Of a DNA stretch of 7,898 nt, positions 1 to 6,300 are shown one piece after another (positions within the stretch are counted from its first letter, which is position 1; every line of letters begins with the position of its first letter). The notes below the pieces were generated by a model. That model was not told the DNA's origin. It searched no databases and saw only the letters and a program-made list of their open reading frames with translations. The position numbers and the translations under genes were made by a program. Origin of the DNA: Pseudomonadota bacterium (GTDB lineage Bacteria; Pseudomonadota; Alphaproteobacteria; Rhizobiales; Beijerinckiaceae); the NCBI GenBank assembly GCA_021812505.1, contig JAKANG010000048.1, positions 1 to 7,898 on the forward strand. Direction: 5' to 3'.

Positions 1-811
1 CGGATTCGATGCCGCCGACATAGCGTTCGGTGCACAGCGAATTGGTGAACGACCAATCATTCGACGGACCCTTGCCCGTCGAGGTCAGATCCTGGCTGTA
101 GGGCGGAAGTTCGATGGTGAAGGAATTCTCGGGCTCGATCAGGCCCTTGTCCCGATTGAATTTCCAGTAGGTGATGCCGCCGCGATAATCGTTGAACTTG
201 TCGAGCCCCTGGTATTTGCGGTCGAGCGTTCCCGGATATTGCGACGCCTCAACGACATATTCGGTATTGTTGGTGACGAAGGCGCCGCCGTGATCCGTCG
301 TCAAAATCGGATTGACGACGATCTGATGCGTCTCGAAATCCTTGAGGCTGATGACCGCGATGCGCGGCGTCGATTTGTCGTTGATGAACAGATATTGTCC
401 ATCATAGTCGCCATCGGTCTTCGAAATGTTGGGATGATGGGTGTCGCCCCAGGTGATCGGCTTGCCCTCGGGCGTCTTGGAGCTTTCCAGGATCGCCTTC
501 GACTCGTCGTCATATCCGTAGCCCTGCCACGGCTCGCGGTTGAAGACGCCGATATATTTGATGATGCGCATCGACGGGATGCCGAAGACGATGACGCCGC
601 CATATTGGCCGCCCGAGGCGAAGGACAGGAATTCGTCGCGACCGCCGGTCGGCGTGTAGGTCTTCGCGGCGGCAAGCAAATCCTGATCTGTCAGGTTGCG
701 CCGTTTCATCACATCCTGAAGCGACTCGTCCGCGAAGGCCGAACCGACCAAAGAGACAGTCACACCCAGCACGCCCGCGAGCATGGTGGTTTTCATCAAT
801 CTGGATTTCAT
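1..811 (-). CDS. nosZ: Nitrous oxide reductase NosZ, clade II (Sec-type), N-terminal 270 codons
   Basis: Periplasmic multicopper enzyme reducing N2O to N2, the last step of denitrification. Only the N-terminal part is present; the gene runs off the left edge. Residues 1-27 form a Sec signal (basic MKSRLMK, a hydrophobic stretch, then AFA before D28). There is no twin arginine, unlike the Tat-exported clade I enzymes. The seven-bladed propeller begins near residue 58 with DEFLSFASGGQYGG and GIPSMR, then EPWQGYGYDDESK, a form I associate with clade II. CuZ ligand histidines are visible in GDTHHPNIS (H125, H126) and TTDHGG (H174), followed by the family block DGDYDGQYLFINDK. The other CuZ histidines and the C-terminal CuA domain are outside the window. 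The start at 811 is set by an AAGGGGG Shine-Dalgarno and the signal peptide; Met6 is a less likely alternative. GC counted by hand on three 60-base rows was about 50-55%, below the glm block. Accessory nos genes should follow to the left. Confidence 0.93.
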   Translation of the reverse strand, partial: MKSRLMKTTMLAGVLGVTVSLVGSAFADESLQDVMKRRNLTDQDLLAAAKTYTPTGGRDEFLSFASGGQYGGVIVFGIPSMRIIKYIGVFNREPWQGYGYDDESKAILESSKTPEGKPITWGDTHHPNISKTDGDYDGQYLFINDKSTPRIAVISLKDFETHQIVVNPILTTDHGGAFVTNNTEYVVEASQYPGTLDRKYQGLDKFNDYRGGITYWKFNRDKGLIEPENSFTIELPPYSQDLTSTGKGPSNDWSFTNSLCTERYVGGIES

Positions 812-831
812 TTTTGCCCCCTTCGGCAAAA
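812..831 (-). promoter_or_regulatory. Hairpin enclosing the nosZ ribosome binding site
   Basis: Directly upstream of the nosZ ATG, the minus strand reads TTTTGCC, a six-base loop GAAGGG, then GGCAAAA, giving a perfect 7-bp stem whose 3' arm ends at the base next to the start codon. The AAGGGGG Shine-Dalgarno lies in the loop and the start of the 3' arm. A second small hairpin (TCGCT, loop, AGCGA; 836-850) lies just upstream in the same leader. The pairing is seen directly; a role in translation control is inferred. The stem is rich in A-U pairs and may simply be a weak local structure. Confidence 0.45.
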
Positions 832-899
832 GCCCTCGCTCGCGCAGCGAAAGCTGAACGCCGGCCGCCTCGCGCCCGCGAAGCCACATCAGCGACGTG

Positions 900-940
900 A
901 ACCTAGGCGGACGAGGTCAATACGCCTTGATTTTTGTTAA
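900..940 (-). promoter_or_regulatory. Candidate FNR/FixK/Nnr-dependent promoter of nosZ
   Basis: On the minus strand, TTAACAAAAATCAA (940 to 927) matches the FNR-family palindrome: the right half ATCAA is perfect, and 7 of 8 bases match TTGA-N6-TCAA. After a 21-base gap comes TAGGTT (905 to 900), a weak -10 of TAnnnT type. That predicts transcription starting near 893, with the box centred close to -41 and an 82-base leader. The hemerythrin promoter in this window has the same 21-base gap. Control of nosZ by FNR, NnrR or Dnr-type regulators is common; which one acts here cannot be told. Confidence 0.55.
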
Positions 941-1170
941 TCTGAATATGTGCATCCAATTTTTTCTTTTCCAATCAATGCGGTGGCATTTTGTCGCGGG
1001 GCGCAAATCCAGATTGCGCTCGCCATCGGGAATCGCGGCGAACGCAGTCAATGAAGCGGAAGCCGAGGACCGGCGCGGAACCAAAAATGCACGAGCCGGT
1101 CGCCTCTCCATCGAGCACCGGGAGCGGGCCGCCGATTTTCCCACGGCGCCTGTCTTGCGCTGGCGGATCT
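941..1170. other. Non-coding stretch between the pentapeptide gene and nosZ promoter
   Basis: No convincing gene lies here; the open frames are short and their translations are Arg-rich, typical of shadows. The part at 931-980 is strikingly AT-rich for this DNA (long T runs), as often seen upstream of an activated promoter, and belongs to the nosZ upstream region. A 7-bp inverted repeat, GACCGGC at 1068-1074 with GCCGGTC at 1095-1101, lies downstream of the pentapeptide gene. On the minus strand its 20-base loop holds a T run but no T tract follows the stem, so it is not a standard terminator. Confidence 0.5.
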
Positions 1171-1734
1171 TTATTGCCGTCCGGCCGGCTCGTCGGCGAT
1201 AGGTTCGCCTTCGATGCAATCGCGCCCCGACGAACCCGCCTTGCAGACCCGATCCGTCGGCCAGAGCGCTCCCTCGATCTTGGCGCCTTCCAGGCGAACC
1301 TTGCGGAGATCGACCAGTTGCAACCGCGCGCCGCGCAAGTCTGCGCTCGAAAGATCGGCGCCTTCGAGCAAGGCGAAGCTGAGGTCGGCGTCGCGAAGGT
1401 CTGCGCCACGCAGGTTCGCGCCTTCCAGATGAGTCTGACGAAGGGTCGCGCCGTTGAGGTTCGCGCCCGAAAGATCGGCATGTTTCAGATTGGCGGCATA
1501 GAGATTCGCGCGCGACAAATCCGAGGCGGAAAGCCTCGCGCCTTCAAGCTCCGAAGCCGAAAGGTTCGCGTCATGAAAATTGGCGGCGGAAAAATCGTGA
1601 TCGACGCCATCGAGTCCGCGCAAATCGGCGCCCGCGCAGACAGCCCCGGCTCCGGGCTGGCATTCAGCCTGGGCAAGCGCAGGCCCCAACGCCGACAGAA
1701 GCGACGCAAAAACCAATTTCGGGAACCAGCGCAT
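1171..1734 (-). CDS. Secreted pentapeptide-repeat protein (187 aa)
   Basis: Function unknown. Residues 1-23 form a Sec signal ending ALAQA before E24, so the protein is probably periplasmic. Residues about 34-160 are tandem pentapeptides of the A(D/N)Lxx type (for example GADLR, SAANF, DANLS, RANLY, GANLN, GADLR, GADLS), which fold into a right-handed quadrilateral beta-helix. Two cysteines sit before the repeats (C25, C33) and two after them in VCKAGSSGRDC, so disulfide-capped ends are possible. The start is supported by AGGGG six bases upstream. The gene points towards nosZ but is separated from it by 359 bases that include the nosZ promoter, so co-transcription is uncertain. Cytoplasmic family members such as MfpA/Qnr bind gyrase; an exported one cannot do that, so the role is more likely structural or protein-binding. 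The family call is firm; any link to N2O reduction is only from position. Confidence 0.85.
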   Translation of the reverse strand: MRWFPKLVFASLLSALGPALAQAECQPGAGAVCAGADLRGLDGVDHDFSAANFHDANLSASELEGARLSASDLSRANLYAANLKHADLSGANLNGATLRQTHLEGANLRGADLRDADLSFALLEGADLSSADLRGARLQLVDLRKVRLEGAKIEGALWPTDRVCKAGSSGRDCIEGEPIADEPAGRQ

Positions 1735-1796
1735 GAACAGCCCCTGTCGCTACGACGAACTCTGTCCATCTCTTCTCCGATCTTGCCGGCTCGTCT

Positions 1797-1844
1797 TTGA
1801 CCATTGTCAAGGACCGCGTCCGGGGCGGCGCTAAACTTGGGCGA
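1797..1844 (+). promoter_or_regulatory. FNR/FixK/Nnr box and -10 of the hemerythrin gene
   Basis: TTGACCATTGTCAA at 1797-1810 is a perfect palindrome with 5-base arms (TTGAC, four bases, GTCAA), matching TTGA-N6-TCAA in full. TAAACT (1832-1837), a -10-like hexamer matching TATAAT at 4 of 6, starts after a 21-base gap. Transcription would begin near 1844, with the box centred about 41 bases upstream and a leader of some 22 bases before the ATG at 1867. The box is symmetric and lies between two divergent genes, so it could also act on the pentapeptide gene, but I find no good -10 at the matching place on the minus strand. Confidence 0.65.
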
Positions 1845-1866
1845 TCTGACGCCGGGCGCAAGAAAG

Positions 1867-2304
1867 ATGAGCGAAAACGACGACTTCCTATTGATCCTCG
1901 GCGTTCCGGAAATGGATCGCGACCATCAGGCGATCGACGCTTTGTTTTCGGCCGTCGCCGCGACGGGGGATGCGGAGCTTCCTAGCTTGCTCGATCGGAT
2001 CAGCCGCGAATTGGAGGCGCATTTCGCCCGCGAGGAACAGTTGATGGCGGACGGCCATGTGCCTCTTGTCGAATGCCACAAGGCGCAGCACAGGATGCTT
2101 CTCCGCGAGGTCGCCGAAATGACCAAGGTCGCGCCCGTCGCCCCGGCAAAAGACCTACGCCGGCTCATGCAGTTCGTCCTGCCGCAAGTTGTCGCCGCCC
2201 ATGTCGCGAGCGTCGACCGTGTCGCCGCCGCCTATCTGACGGGAGACATCGAAGATCGCGATCTGGCCGCGCTGCGTTTGCAAACCGCGGCGGCTAAAGT
2301 GTAG
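1867..2304 (+). CDS. Single-domain bacteriohemerythrin (145 aa)
   Basis: Cytoplasmic non-heme di-iron O2-binding protein with a four-helix bundle; there is no signal peptide and no fused signalling domain. All seven expected ligands are visible: H20 (MDRDHQ), H52 and E56 (HFAREE), H71 and H75 (HKAQH), H112 and D117 (HVASVD). Length and spacing fit the family. The frame is open from a TTG at 1804, but that codon lies inside the FNR-type palindrome and upstream of the predicted transcription start, so the ATG at 1867 is chosen (weak purine-rich AAGAAAG just before it). Known or proposed roles of such proteins include O2 storage or delivery (for example to methane monooxygenase in methanotrophs), O2 sensing and NO binding. 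The FNR-type promoter and the neighbouring nosZ favour a role under oxygen limitation or nitrogen-oxide respiration; this is inference. It is divergent from the pentapeptide gene. Confidence 0.92.
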   Translation: MSENDDFLLILGVPEMDRDHQAIDALFSAVAATGDAELPSLLDRISRELEAHFAREEQLMADGHVPLVECHKAQHRMLLREVAEMTKVAPVAPAKDLRRLMQFVLPQVVAAHVASVDRVAAAYLTGDIEDRDLAALRLQTAAAKV

Positions 2305-2433
2305 GATCAAATTCGTCGTCGCCCGATTGGCGTTTGTTCCGTCTTCCTGTAGTTTGCGGCGAATGAAGGCTTCGTTCCCTCCGCCATCGGCGCGAGAACA
2401 CCCAAGCCATCGACGCGAGACGCCGGACAAGAC

Positions 2434-2688
2434 ATGTGCGAACAGGCGAAATTATCGGGACGCTTCAATCCCGATCTTTGCCCACTGCTGGACGGTCTCT
2501 CGCCCGAAGCCAAGGTGAAGCGGATGCGTGAAGATCCCATCATCCGCAACTGCGTCGCGGCGATCGAAGGCGTCCAAGAGGTTTCGCGCGAAACGGCCAA
2601 ACTTGCGGCGGCTTATGAGCGCCGCCGGGGTCGTCGTTGCGGATTGGATCAGGGTGGCGACGAAGCGAAAGACAGCCCCGTCACGTAA
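2434..2688 (+). CDS. Small hypothetical protein (84 aa)
   Basis: I do not recognise this protein. The reading starts MCEQAKLSGRFNPDLCPLL, continues with a hydrophilic, probably helical stretch (KVKRMREDPIIRNCVAAIEG), and ends in an Arg-rich then acidic tail. It has four cysteines (C2, C16, C40, C69), no signal peptide and no membrane segment. Codon third positions are only moderately GC-rich, similar to the hemerythrin gene. The composition is more protein-like than the competing minus-strand frame. No strong Shine-Dalgarno is visible, only GGACAAG before the ATG. It follows the hemerythrin gene by 129 bases on the same strand and may share its transcript, as I see no terminator in the gap. 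It could be a spurious ORF. Confidence 0.5.
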   Translation: MCEQAKLSGRFNPDLCPLLDGLSPEAKVKRMREDPIIRNCVAAIEGVQEVSRETAKLAAAYERRRGRRCGLDQGGDEAKDSPVT

Positions 2689-2860
2689 TTCGCGAAACAA
2701 TCGATCGATCCGCGACCGCTTCCGCCGGGGAAATCCCGCAGGCCCCTTCCCATGTCACGTCGCTCGGATGATCGAACGGCGACGCGAGCGCCTTTCGCTC
2801 CGGGTCGGCGCCTTCCACAAAACCGTCTTCCGGACAGGCGCGCAAATGCCCGGCGCCCCC

Positions 2861-2892
2861 AAAATTGGCGCAGGCAATGCGGGAAGCCTGCG
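2861..2892 (-). terminator. Possible weak terminator after glmS
   Basis: Twelve bases after the glmS stop, the minus strand shows CGCAGGC (2892-2886), a 10-base loop, and GCCTGCG (2875-2869), a perfect 7-bp GC-rich stem, followed by CCAATTTT. The T tract is short and begins four bases after the stem, so this is at best a weak intrinsic terminator. Confidence 0.35.
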
Positions 2893-2903
2893 GCCGAGGC
2901 CCC

Positions 2904-4733
2904 TTACTCCACCGTGACGCTCTTCGCCAGATTGCGCGGCTGGTCCACGTCCTTGCCCATGAAGACCGCGGTGTAATAGGCGAGCATCTGGATCGGGGCG
3001 GCGTAAACAATGGCCGCGAAATCCGGCGCCATGTCGGGCAAGCGGATTTCGCCGGCGAGCGAGACCGCCGCGGCGTCGATGGCGTTGGAATCGCCGACCA
3101 TGACGATCCGGCCGCCGCGCGCCGCCACCTCCTGAAGGTTCGACACCGTCTTTTCGAGAACGGGATCCGTCGGCGCAATCACGATCACCGGCAATTGCTC
3201 GTCGATCAGCGCGATCGGGCCGTGCTTCAACTCGCCCGCGGCATAGCCTTCAGCGTGGATATAGGAAATTTCCTTGAGCTTGAGCGCGCCTTCGAGCGCG
3301 AGCGGAAAAGACGGGCCGCGCCCGAGATAGAGCACGTCCCGCGCCTTGCCGAGATGGTGCGACAGGGCCTCGATGCCCGGTTCGAGCTTCATCGCCTCCG
3401 CGAGCAGGCCCGGAACGACCATCAGCTCATTGACCAGCCGCTTTTCCTCCGCCTCGTCCAGCACGCCGCGCGCCCGGCCGAGCGCGATGGCCAGCGCCGC
3501 CAGAACGGTAAGCTGGCACGTAAAGGCTTTGGTCGAGGCGACGCCGATCTCTGGCCCGGCGAGCGTCGGCGCGGCGACGTCGCTCTCGCGAGCGATGGTC
3601 GAGGTCGGCACATTGACCACGCCGATGACCTTCTGGCCGTGAGCGCGCGCGAAGCGCAGGCTGGCGAGCGTGTCGGCCGTCTCGCCCGATTGCGACACCA
3701 CGATCATCAGGCCCTGTTCGGGCAAGGGCGCGTCGCGATAGCGGAATTCCGAGGCGACGTCGATCTCGACCCGAAGGCGCGCGAAGCGCTCGAACCAATA
3801 TTTGGCGACCATGCCCGCGTAAAAGGCCGTGCCGCAGGCCGTCAGCGTGATTCCCGTGAGGCTTTTGGCGTCGAAGGGCAGGTCAAAGGGCAACCGCACC
3901 GCGCCGGCGGAGAAATCGACATAATGGGCGAGCGTCCGCGCCACGACCTCCGGCTGCTCGTGGATCTCCTTGGCCATGAAATGCCGGTAATTGCCCTTGT
4001 CCACCAGAAAGGCCGAGGCTTGGGTCTTGAGCTTCGGGCGCTCGACCGCGCGATTGTCCTCGTCGCGGAATTCCGCCGCGCCGCGGCGCAGGATGACCCA
4101 GTCGCCATCCTCGAGATAGGTGATCGTGTCGGTGAAGGCGGCGAGGGCGAGGGCGTCCGAGCCGAGATACATCTCCCCGCCCTCGCCATAGCCGACCGCC
4201 AGAGGCGCGCCGCGCCGCGCGCCGATCAGCAGGTTTTCCTCGCCATCGAACAGGAAGGCGAGCGCGAAGGCGCCCTTGAGCCGGCGCAGGCTCGCCGCCA
4301 CCGCTTCAACCGGCGACAGGCCGCGATTGAGCTGTTCCGTCACGAGATGGGCGACCGCCTCGGTGTCGGTCTGGCTGACGAATTTGTGGCCGAGCGCGAT
4401 CAGTTCCTCGCGCAATTCGCGGAAATTCTCGATGATCCCGTTATGGACCACCGCCAGCCTGTCGGTCGCGTGCGGATGGGCGTTGTTCTCGGTCGGCCGG
4501 CCATGGGTCGCCCAGCGGGTGTGGCCGATGCCGACCGAGCCGTGAAGCGGCTTGGCCTGCAGCAAGGCTTCGAGATTGCGCAGCTTGCCCTCGGCGCGGC
4601 GGCGCTCCAGCCGGCCATGCTCCAGCGTGGCGACCCCCGCCGAATCATAGCCGCGATATTCGAGCCGCTTCAGAGCGTCGATCAAGGCGCCGGCGACCGG
4701 GCCCTGACCGAGGATGCCGACAATTCCGCACAT
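2904..4733 (-). CDS. glmS: Glutamine--fructose-6-phosphate aminotransferase (isomerizing), 609 aa
   Basis: Cytoplasmic enzyme making glucosamine-6-phosphate from fructose-6-phosphate and glutamine, the entry step to UDP-GlcNAc, peptidoglycan and lipid A. The N-terminal glutaminase domain (about 1-240) starts MCGIVGILG, with Cys2 becoming the N-terminal nucleophile, then EYRGYDSAG, GHTRWATHG, NNAHPH, VVHNGIIEN and SQTDTE. Two SIS sugar-phosphate isomerase domains follow (about 285-600): TACGTAFYAG, VSQSGETADT, STKAF, then EGYAAGELKHGP and the C-terminal DQPRNLAKSVTVE with the conserved lysine. Full family length and no damage. The start is fixed because Cys2 must follow the initiator Met; GGAG lies 11 bases upstream. 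It lies 95 bases downstream of glmU on the same strand and is probably in one operon. The leader has an inverted repeat. I see no glmS ribozyme, which is a Firmicutes feature. Confidence 0.98.
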   Translation of the reverse strand: MCGIVGILGQGPVAGALIDALKRLEYRGYDSAGVATLEHGRLERRRAEGKLRNLEALLQAKPLHGSVGIGHTRWATHGRPTENNAHPHATDRLAVVHNGIIENFRELREELIALGHKFVSQTDTEAVAHLVTEQLNRGLSPVEAVAASLRRLKGAFALAFLFDGEENLLIGARRGAPLAVGYGEGGEMYLGSDALALAAFTDTITYLEDGDWVILRRGAAEFRDEDNRAVERPKLKTQASAFLVDKGNYRHFMAKEIHEQPEVVARTLAHYVDFSAGAVRLPFDLPFDAKSLTGITLTACGTAFYAGMVAKYWFERFARLRVEIDVASEFRYRDAPLPEQGLMIVVSQSGETADTLASLRFARAHGQKVIGVVNVPTSTIARESDVAAPTLAGPEIGVASTKAFTCQLTVLAALAIALGRARGVLDEAEEKRLVNELMVVPGLLAEAMKLEPGIEALSHHLGKARDVLYLGRGPSFPLALEGALKLKEISYIHAEGYAAGELKHGPIALIDEQLPVIVIAPTDPVLEKTVSNLQEVAARGGRIVMVGDSNAIDAAAVSLAGEIRLPDMAPDFAAIVYAAPIQMLAYYTAVFMGKDVDQPRNLAKSVTVE

Positions 4734-4751
4734 GAAAACACTGTCTCCGAT

Positions 4752-4781
4752 TGAACTCGCGATGCAACAAGGCCGAGTTCA
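4752..4781 (-). promoter_or_regulatory. Inverted repeat in the glmU-glmS gap (glmS leader hairpin)
   Basis: TGAACTCG at 4752-4759 and CGAGTTCA at 4774-4781 form a perfect 8-bp stem with a 14-base loop. On the minus (transcribed) strand the stem ends four bases before the GGAG that serves glmS, placing it where it could affect translation or message stability between the two genes. No T tract directly follows, so it is not a clear terminator or attenuator. Function is inferred from position only. Confidence 0.45.
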
Positions 4782-4828
4782 GGCTCCCGCGCAAATCACT
4801 TTGCATGACATTTGTTAACGCAGCCGCC

Positions 4829-6208
4829 TTATTTCGCAGCCTTCAGCGCCGCCATCTTCTTGCGGAAGGCCGTCGCCCAGCCGGGGATGACCGCCTGCCG
4901 GCCGCGCGCCACGGCGAGCGCGTCGGCCTCGACATTGTCGGTCACCACCGAGCCGGAGCCGACGAAGGCCCGGTCGCCGACCTCGACCGGCGCGACGAGC
5001 GCCGAATTCGAGCCGATGAAGGCGTCGGCGCCGATTTTCGTGCGATATTTCAGGAAGCCGTCATAATTACAGGTGATGACCCCGGCGCCGATATTGGCGC
5101 GCGGGCCGATGCTGGCGTCGCCGACATAGGTCAGATGGTTGACCTTGGCCCCCTCGCCAATGTCCGCCTGCTTGATCTCGACGAAATTGCCGATCCGCGC
5201 CTTTTCGGCCAGTTTCGCCCCCGGCCGCAGCCGCGCATAGGGTCCGATCGCGACAGACTTCGCGAGCGTGGCGCCTTCGAGATGCGAGAAGGAATGGATG
5301 ACGCAGCCATCGCCGACAGTGACGCCGGGGCCGAAGACGACATGCGGCTCGACGACCACATCGGCCCCCAGCACCGTGTCGAAGCTGAAGAAGACGGTTT
5401 CCGGCGCGACCAGGGTCGCCCCGTTCAGCATGGCGGCGAGCCGCAGCCGGCGCTGGATTTCGGCCTCGGCAACGGCGAGTTGCGCCCGGTCGTTGACGCC
5501 CAGCACCTCTTCCGCCGGGGCCATGACCAGGGCGCAGGCCGCGCCGCCCGCGCGGGCGATGGCGACCGCGTCGGGCAGGTAAAATTCCTTCTGCGCGTTG
5601 TCGTCCCCGATCTGCTCCAGCCAGCCAAGCGCGCGAGCGCCATCGAGCGCCATCAGGCCGGCGTTGCAGATTCTTACTTTCAACTCGTCGGGACCCGCGT
5701 CCTTGTGCTCGCGGATCGCGAGCAGCGCGCCCGCTCCGTCGGTCAGGAGACGGCCATAGCCCGTCGGGTCCGCGGGCTCGAAGCCCAGTGCGACCACGCC
5801 GGCGCCCGCGCGAAGCCTTTCGCGCAGATGCGAAAAGGTTTCCGGACGCGCCAGCGGCGTGTCGGCGAAGAGAACGAGAATATCATCGAAGCCTTCGGCG
5901 ATGGCTTGACGCGCCGCGAGCACGGCGTGGGCGGTGCCAAGCCTTTCCGACTGCACGAAAACCCGGGCCTCTGGCGCATTGCCGCGCGCTTCGGCGGCGA
6001 CGTCGTCTCGCCCCGGGCCGACAACCACGGCGATCGAATCCGCGCCGGCGCGGGTCACGGAGTCGAGCACATGGGCGAGCATGGACCGACCGGCGATCCG
6101 GTGGAGCACTTTCGGCAGGGTCGAGCGCATCCGCTTGCCCTCGCCGGCGGCGAGAACAATGGCGAGGCAGCGTCGCGGCGCGCCGCTCCGATCCTTTTGC
6201 ATGGTCAT
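4829..6208 (-). CDS. glmU: Bifunctional N-acetylglucosamine-1-phosphate uridyltransferase / glucosamine-1-phosphate acetyltransferase (459 aa)
   Basis: Cytoplasmic enzyme that acetylates glucosamine-1-phosphate and then transfers UMP to give UDP-GlcNAc. The N-terminal Rossmann-like uridyltransferase domain (about 14-240) has LAAGEGKRMRSTLPKVLH at 19-36 for nucleotide binding, GTAHA, and FADTPL holding the metal-binding Asp (E. coli has YGDVPL). The C-terminal left-handed beta-helix (about 255-450) has hexapeptide turns and the acetyltransferase signature VNHLTYVGDA with the catalytic His, then IGAGVITCNYDG. The frame stays open to 6682, but the extra residues are antisense to the divergent opgG gene, so the start is placed at 6208 (MTMQKD), seven bases after GAGG; Met at 6202 is the alternative. 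The order glmU-glmS is seen in other Alphaproteobacteria and makes metabolic sense. GC is very high (two hand-counted rows were about 72% and 82%). Confidence 0.97.
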   Translation of the reverse strand: MTMQKDRSGAPRRCLAIVLAAGEGKRMRSTLPKVLHRIAGRSMLAHVLDSVTRAGADSIAVVVGPGRDDVAAEARGNAPEARVFVQSERLGTAHAVLAARQAIAEGFDDILVLFADTPLARPETFSHLRERLRAGAGVVALGFEPADPTGYGRLLTDGAGALLAIREHKDAGPDELKVRICNAGLMALDGARALGWLEQIGDDNAQKEFYLPDAVAIARAGGAACALVMAPAEEVLGVNDRAQLAVAEAEIQRRLRLAAMLNGATLVAPETVFFSFDTVLGADVVVEPHVVFGPGVTVGDGCVIHSFSHLEGATLAKSVAIGPYARLRPGAKLAEKARIGNFVEIKQADIGEGAKVNHLTYVGDASIGPRANIGAGVITCNYDGFLKYRTKIGADAFIGSNSALVAPVEVGDRAFVGSGSVVTDNVEADALAVARGRQAVIPGWATAFRKKMAALKAAK

Positions 6209-6234
6209 GAATGGACCTCGGGAATGACGTGGCT

Positions 6235-6262
6235 GGTATAGGTGAGCCGCAAAATAGGGCAA
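6235..6262 (-). promoter_or_regulatory. Candidate housekeeping promoter of glmU
   Basis: On the minus strand TTGCCC (6262-6257) and TATACC (6240-6235) are 16 bases apart and resemble sigma-70 -35 and -10 elements at 4 of 6 each. Transcription would begin near 6229, about 20 bases before the ATG. Both matches are modest. Confidence 0.35.
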
Positions 6263-6300
6263 AGCAAAAAAATCGGCCTCGCCTCCGCCGCAAATTAGTT

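Noticed and set aside
917..930. TCAA-N6-TTGA overlapping the nosZ box
   Set aside because: The half-sites point outward, the wrong order for an FNR-family operator; probably chance sharing of one half-site.
239..940. 233-codon plus-strand frame opposite nosZ
   Set aside because: Shadow of nosZ; no motif, and it spans the nosZ promoter and ribosome binding site.
1251..1640. Periodic short DNA repeats that might suggest a tandem or CRISPR-like array
   Set aside because: The period follows the 15-base pentapeptide codon repeat of the coding gene, with no uniform repeats or unique spacers.
991..1800. 269-codon plus-strand frame opposite the pentapeptide gene
   Set aside because: Its regular look (repeated RARKIG-like units) is the reverse complement of the pentapeptide repeats, not a real repeat protein.
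1804..1866. Longer hemerythrin start at TTG 1804
   Set aside because: The codon lies inside the FNR-type palindrome and before the predicted transcription start. Family alignment begins with the ATG at 1867.
2865..4754. 629-codon open frame on the plus strand, antisense to glmS
   Set aside because: Its translation is an Arg/Asp/Gly-rich mirror of glmS with no recognisable motif. Long antisense frames are expected opposite high-GC genes, and glmS is certain.
4751..6241. 496-codon open frame on the plus strand, antisense to glmU
   Set aside because: Same reason: a shadow of an intact, full-length glmU with no family features.
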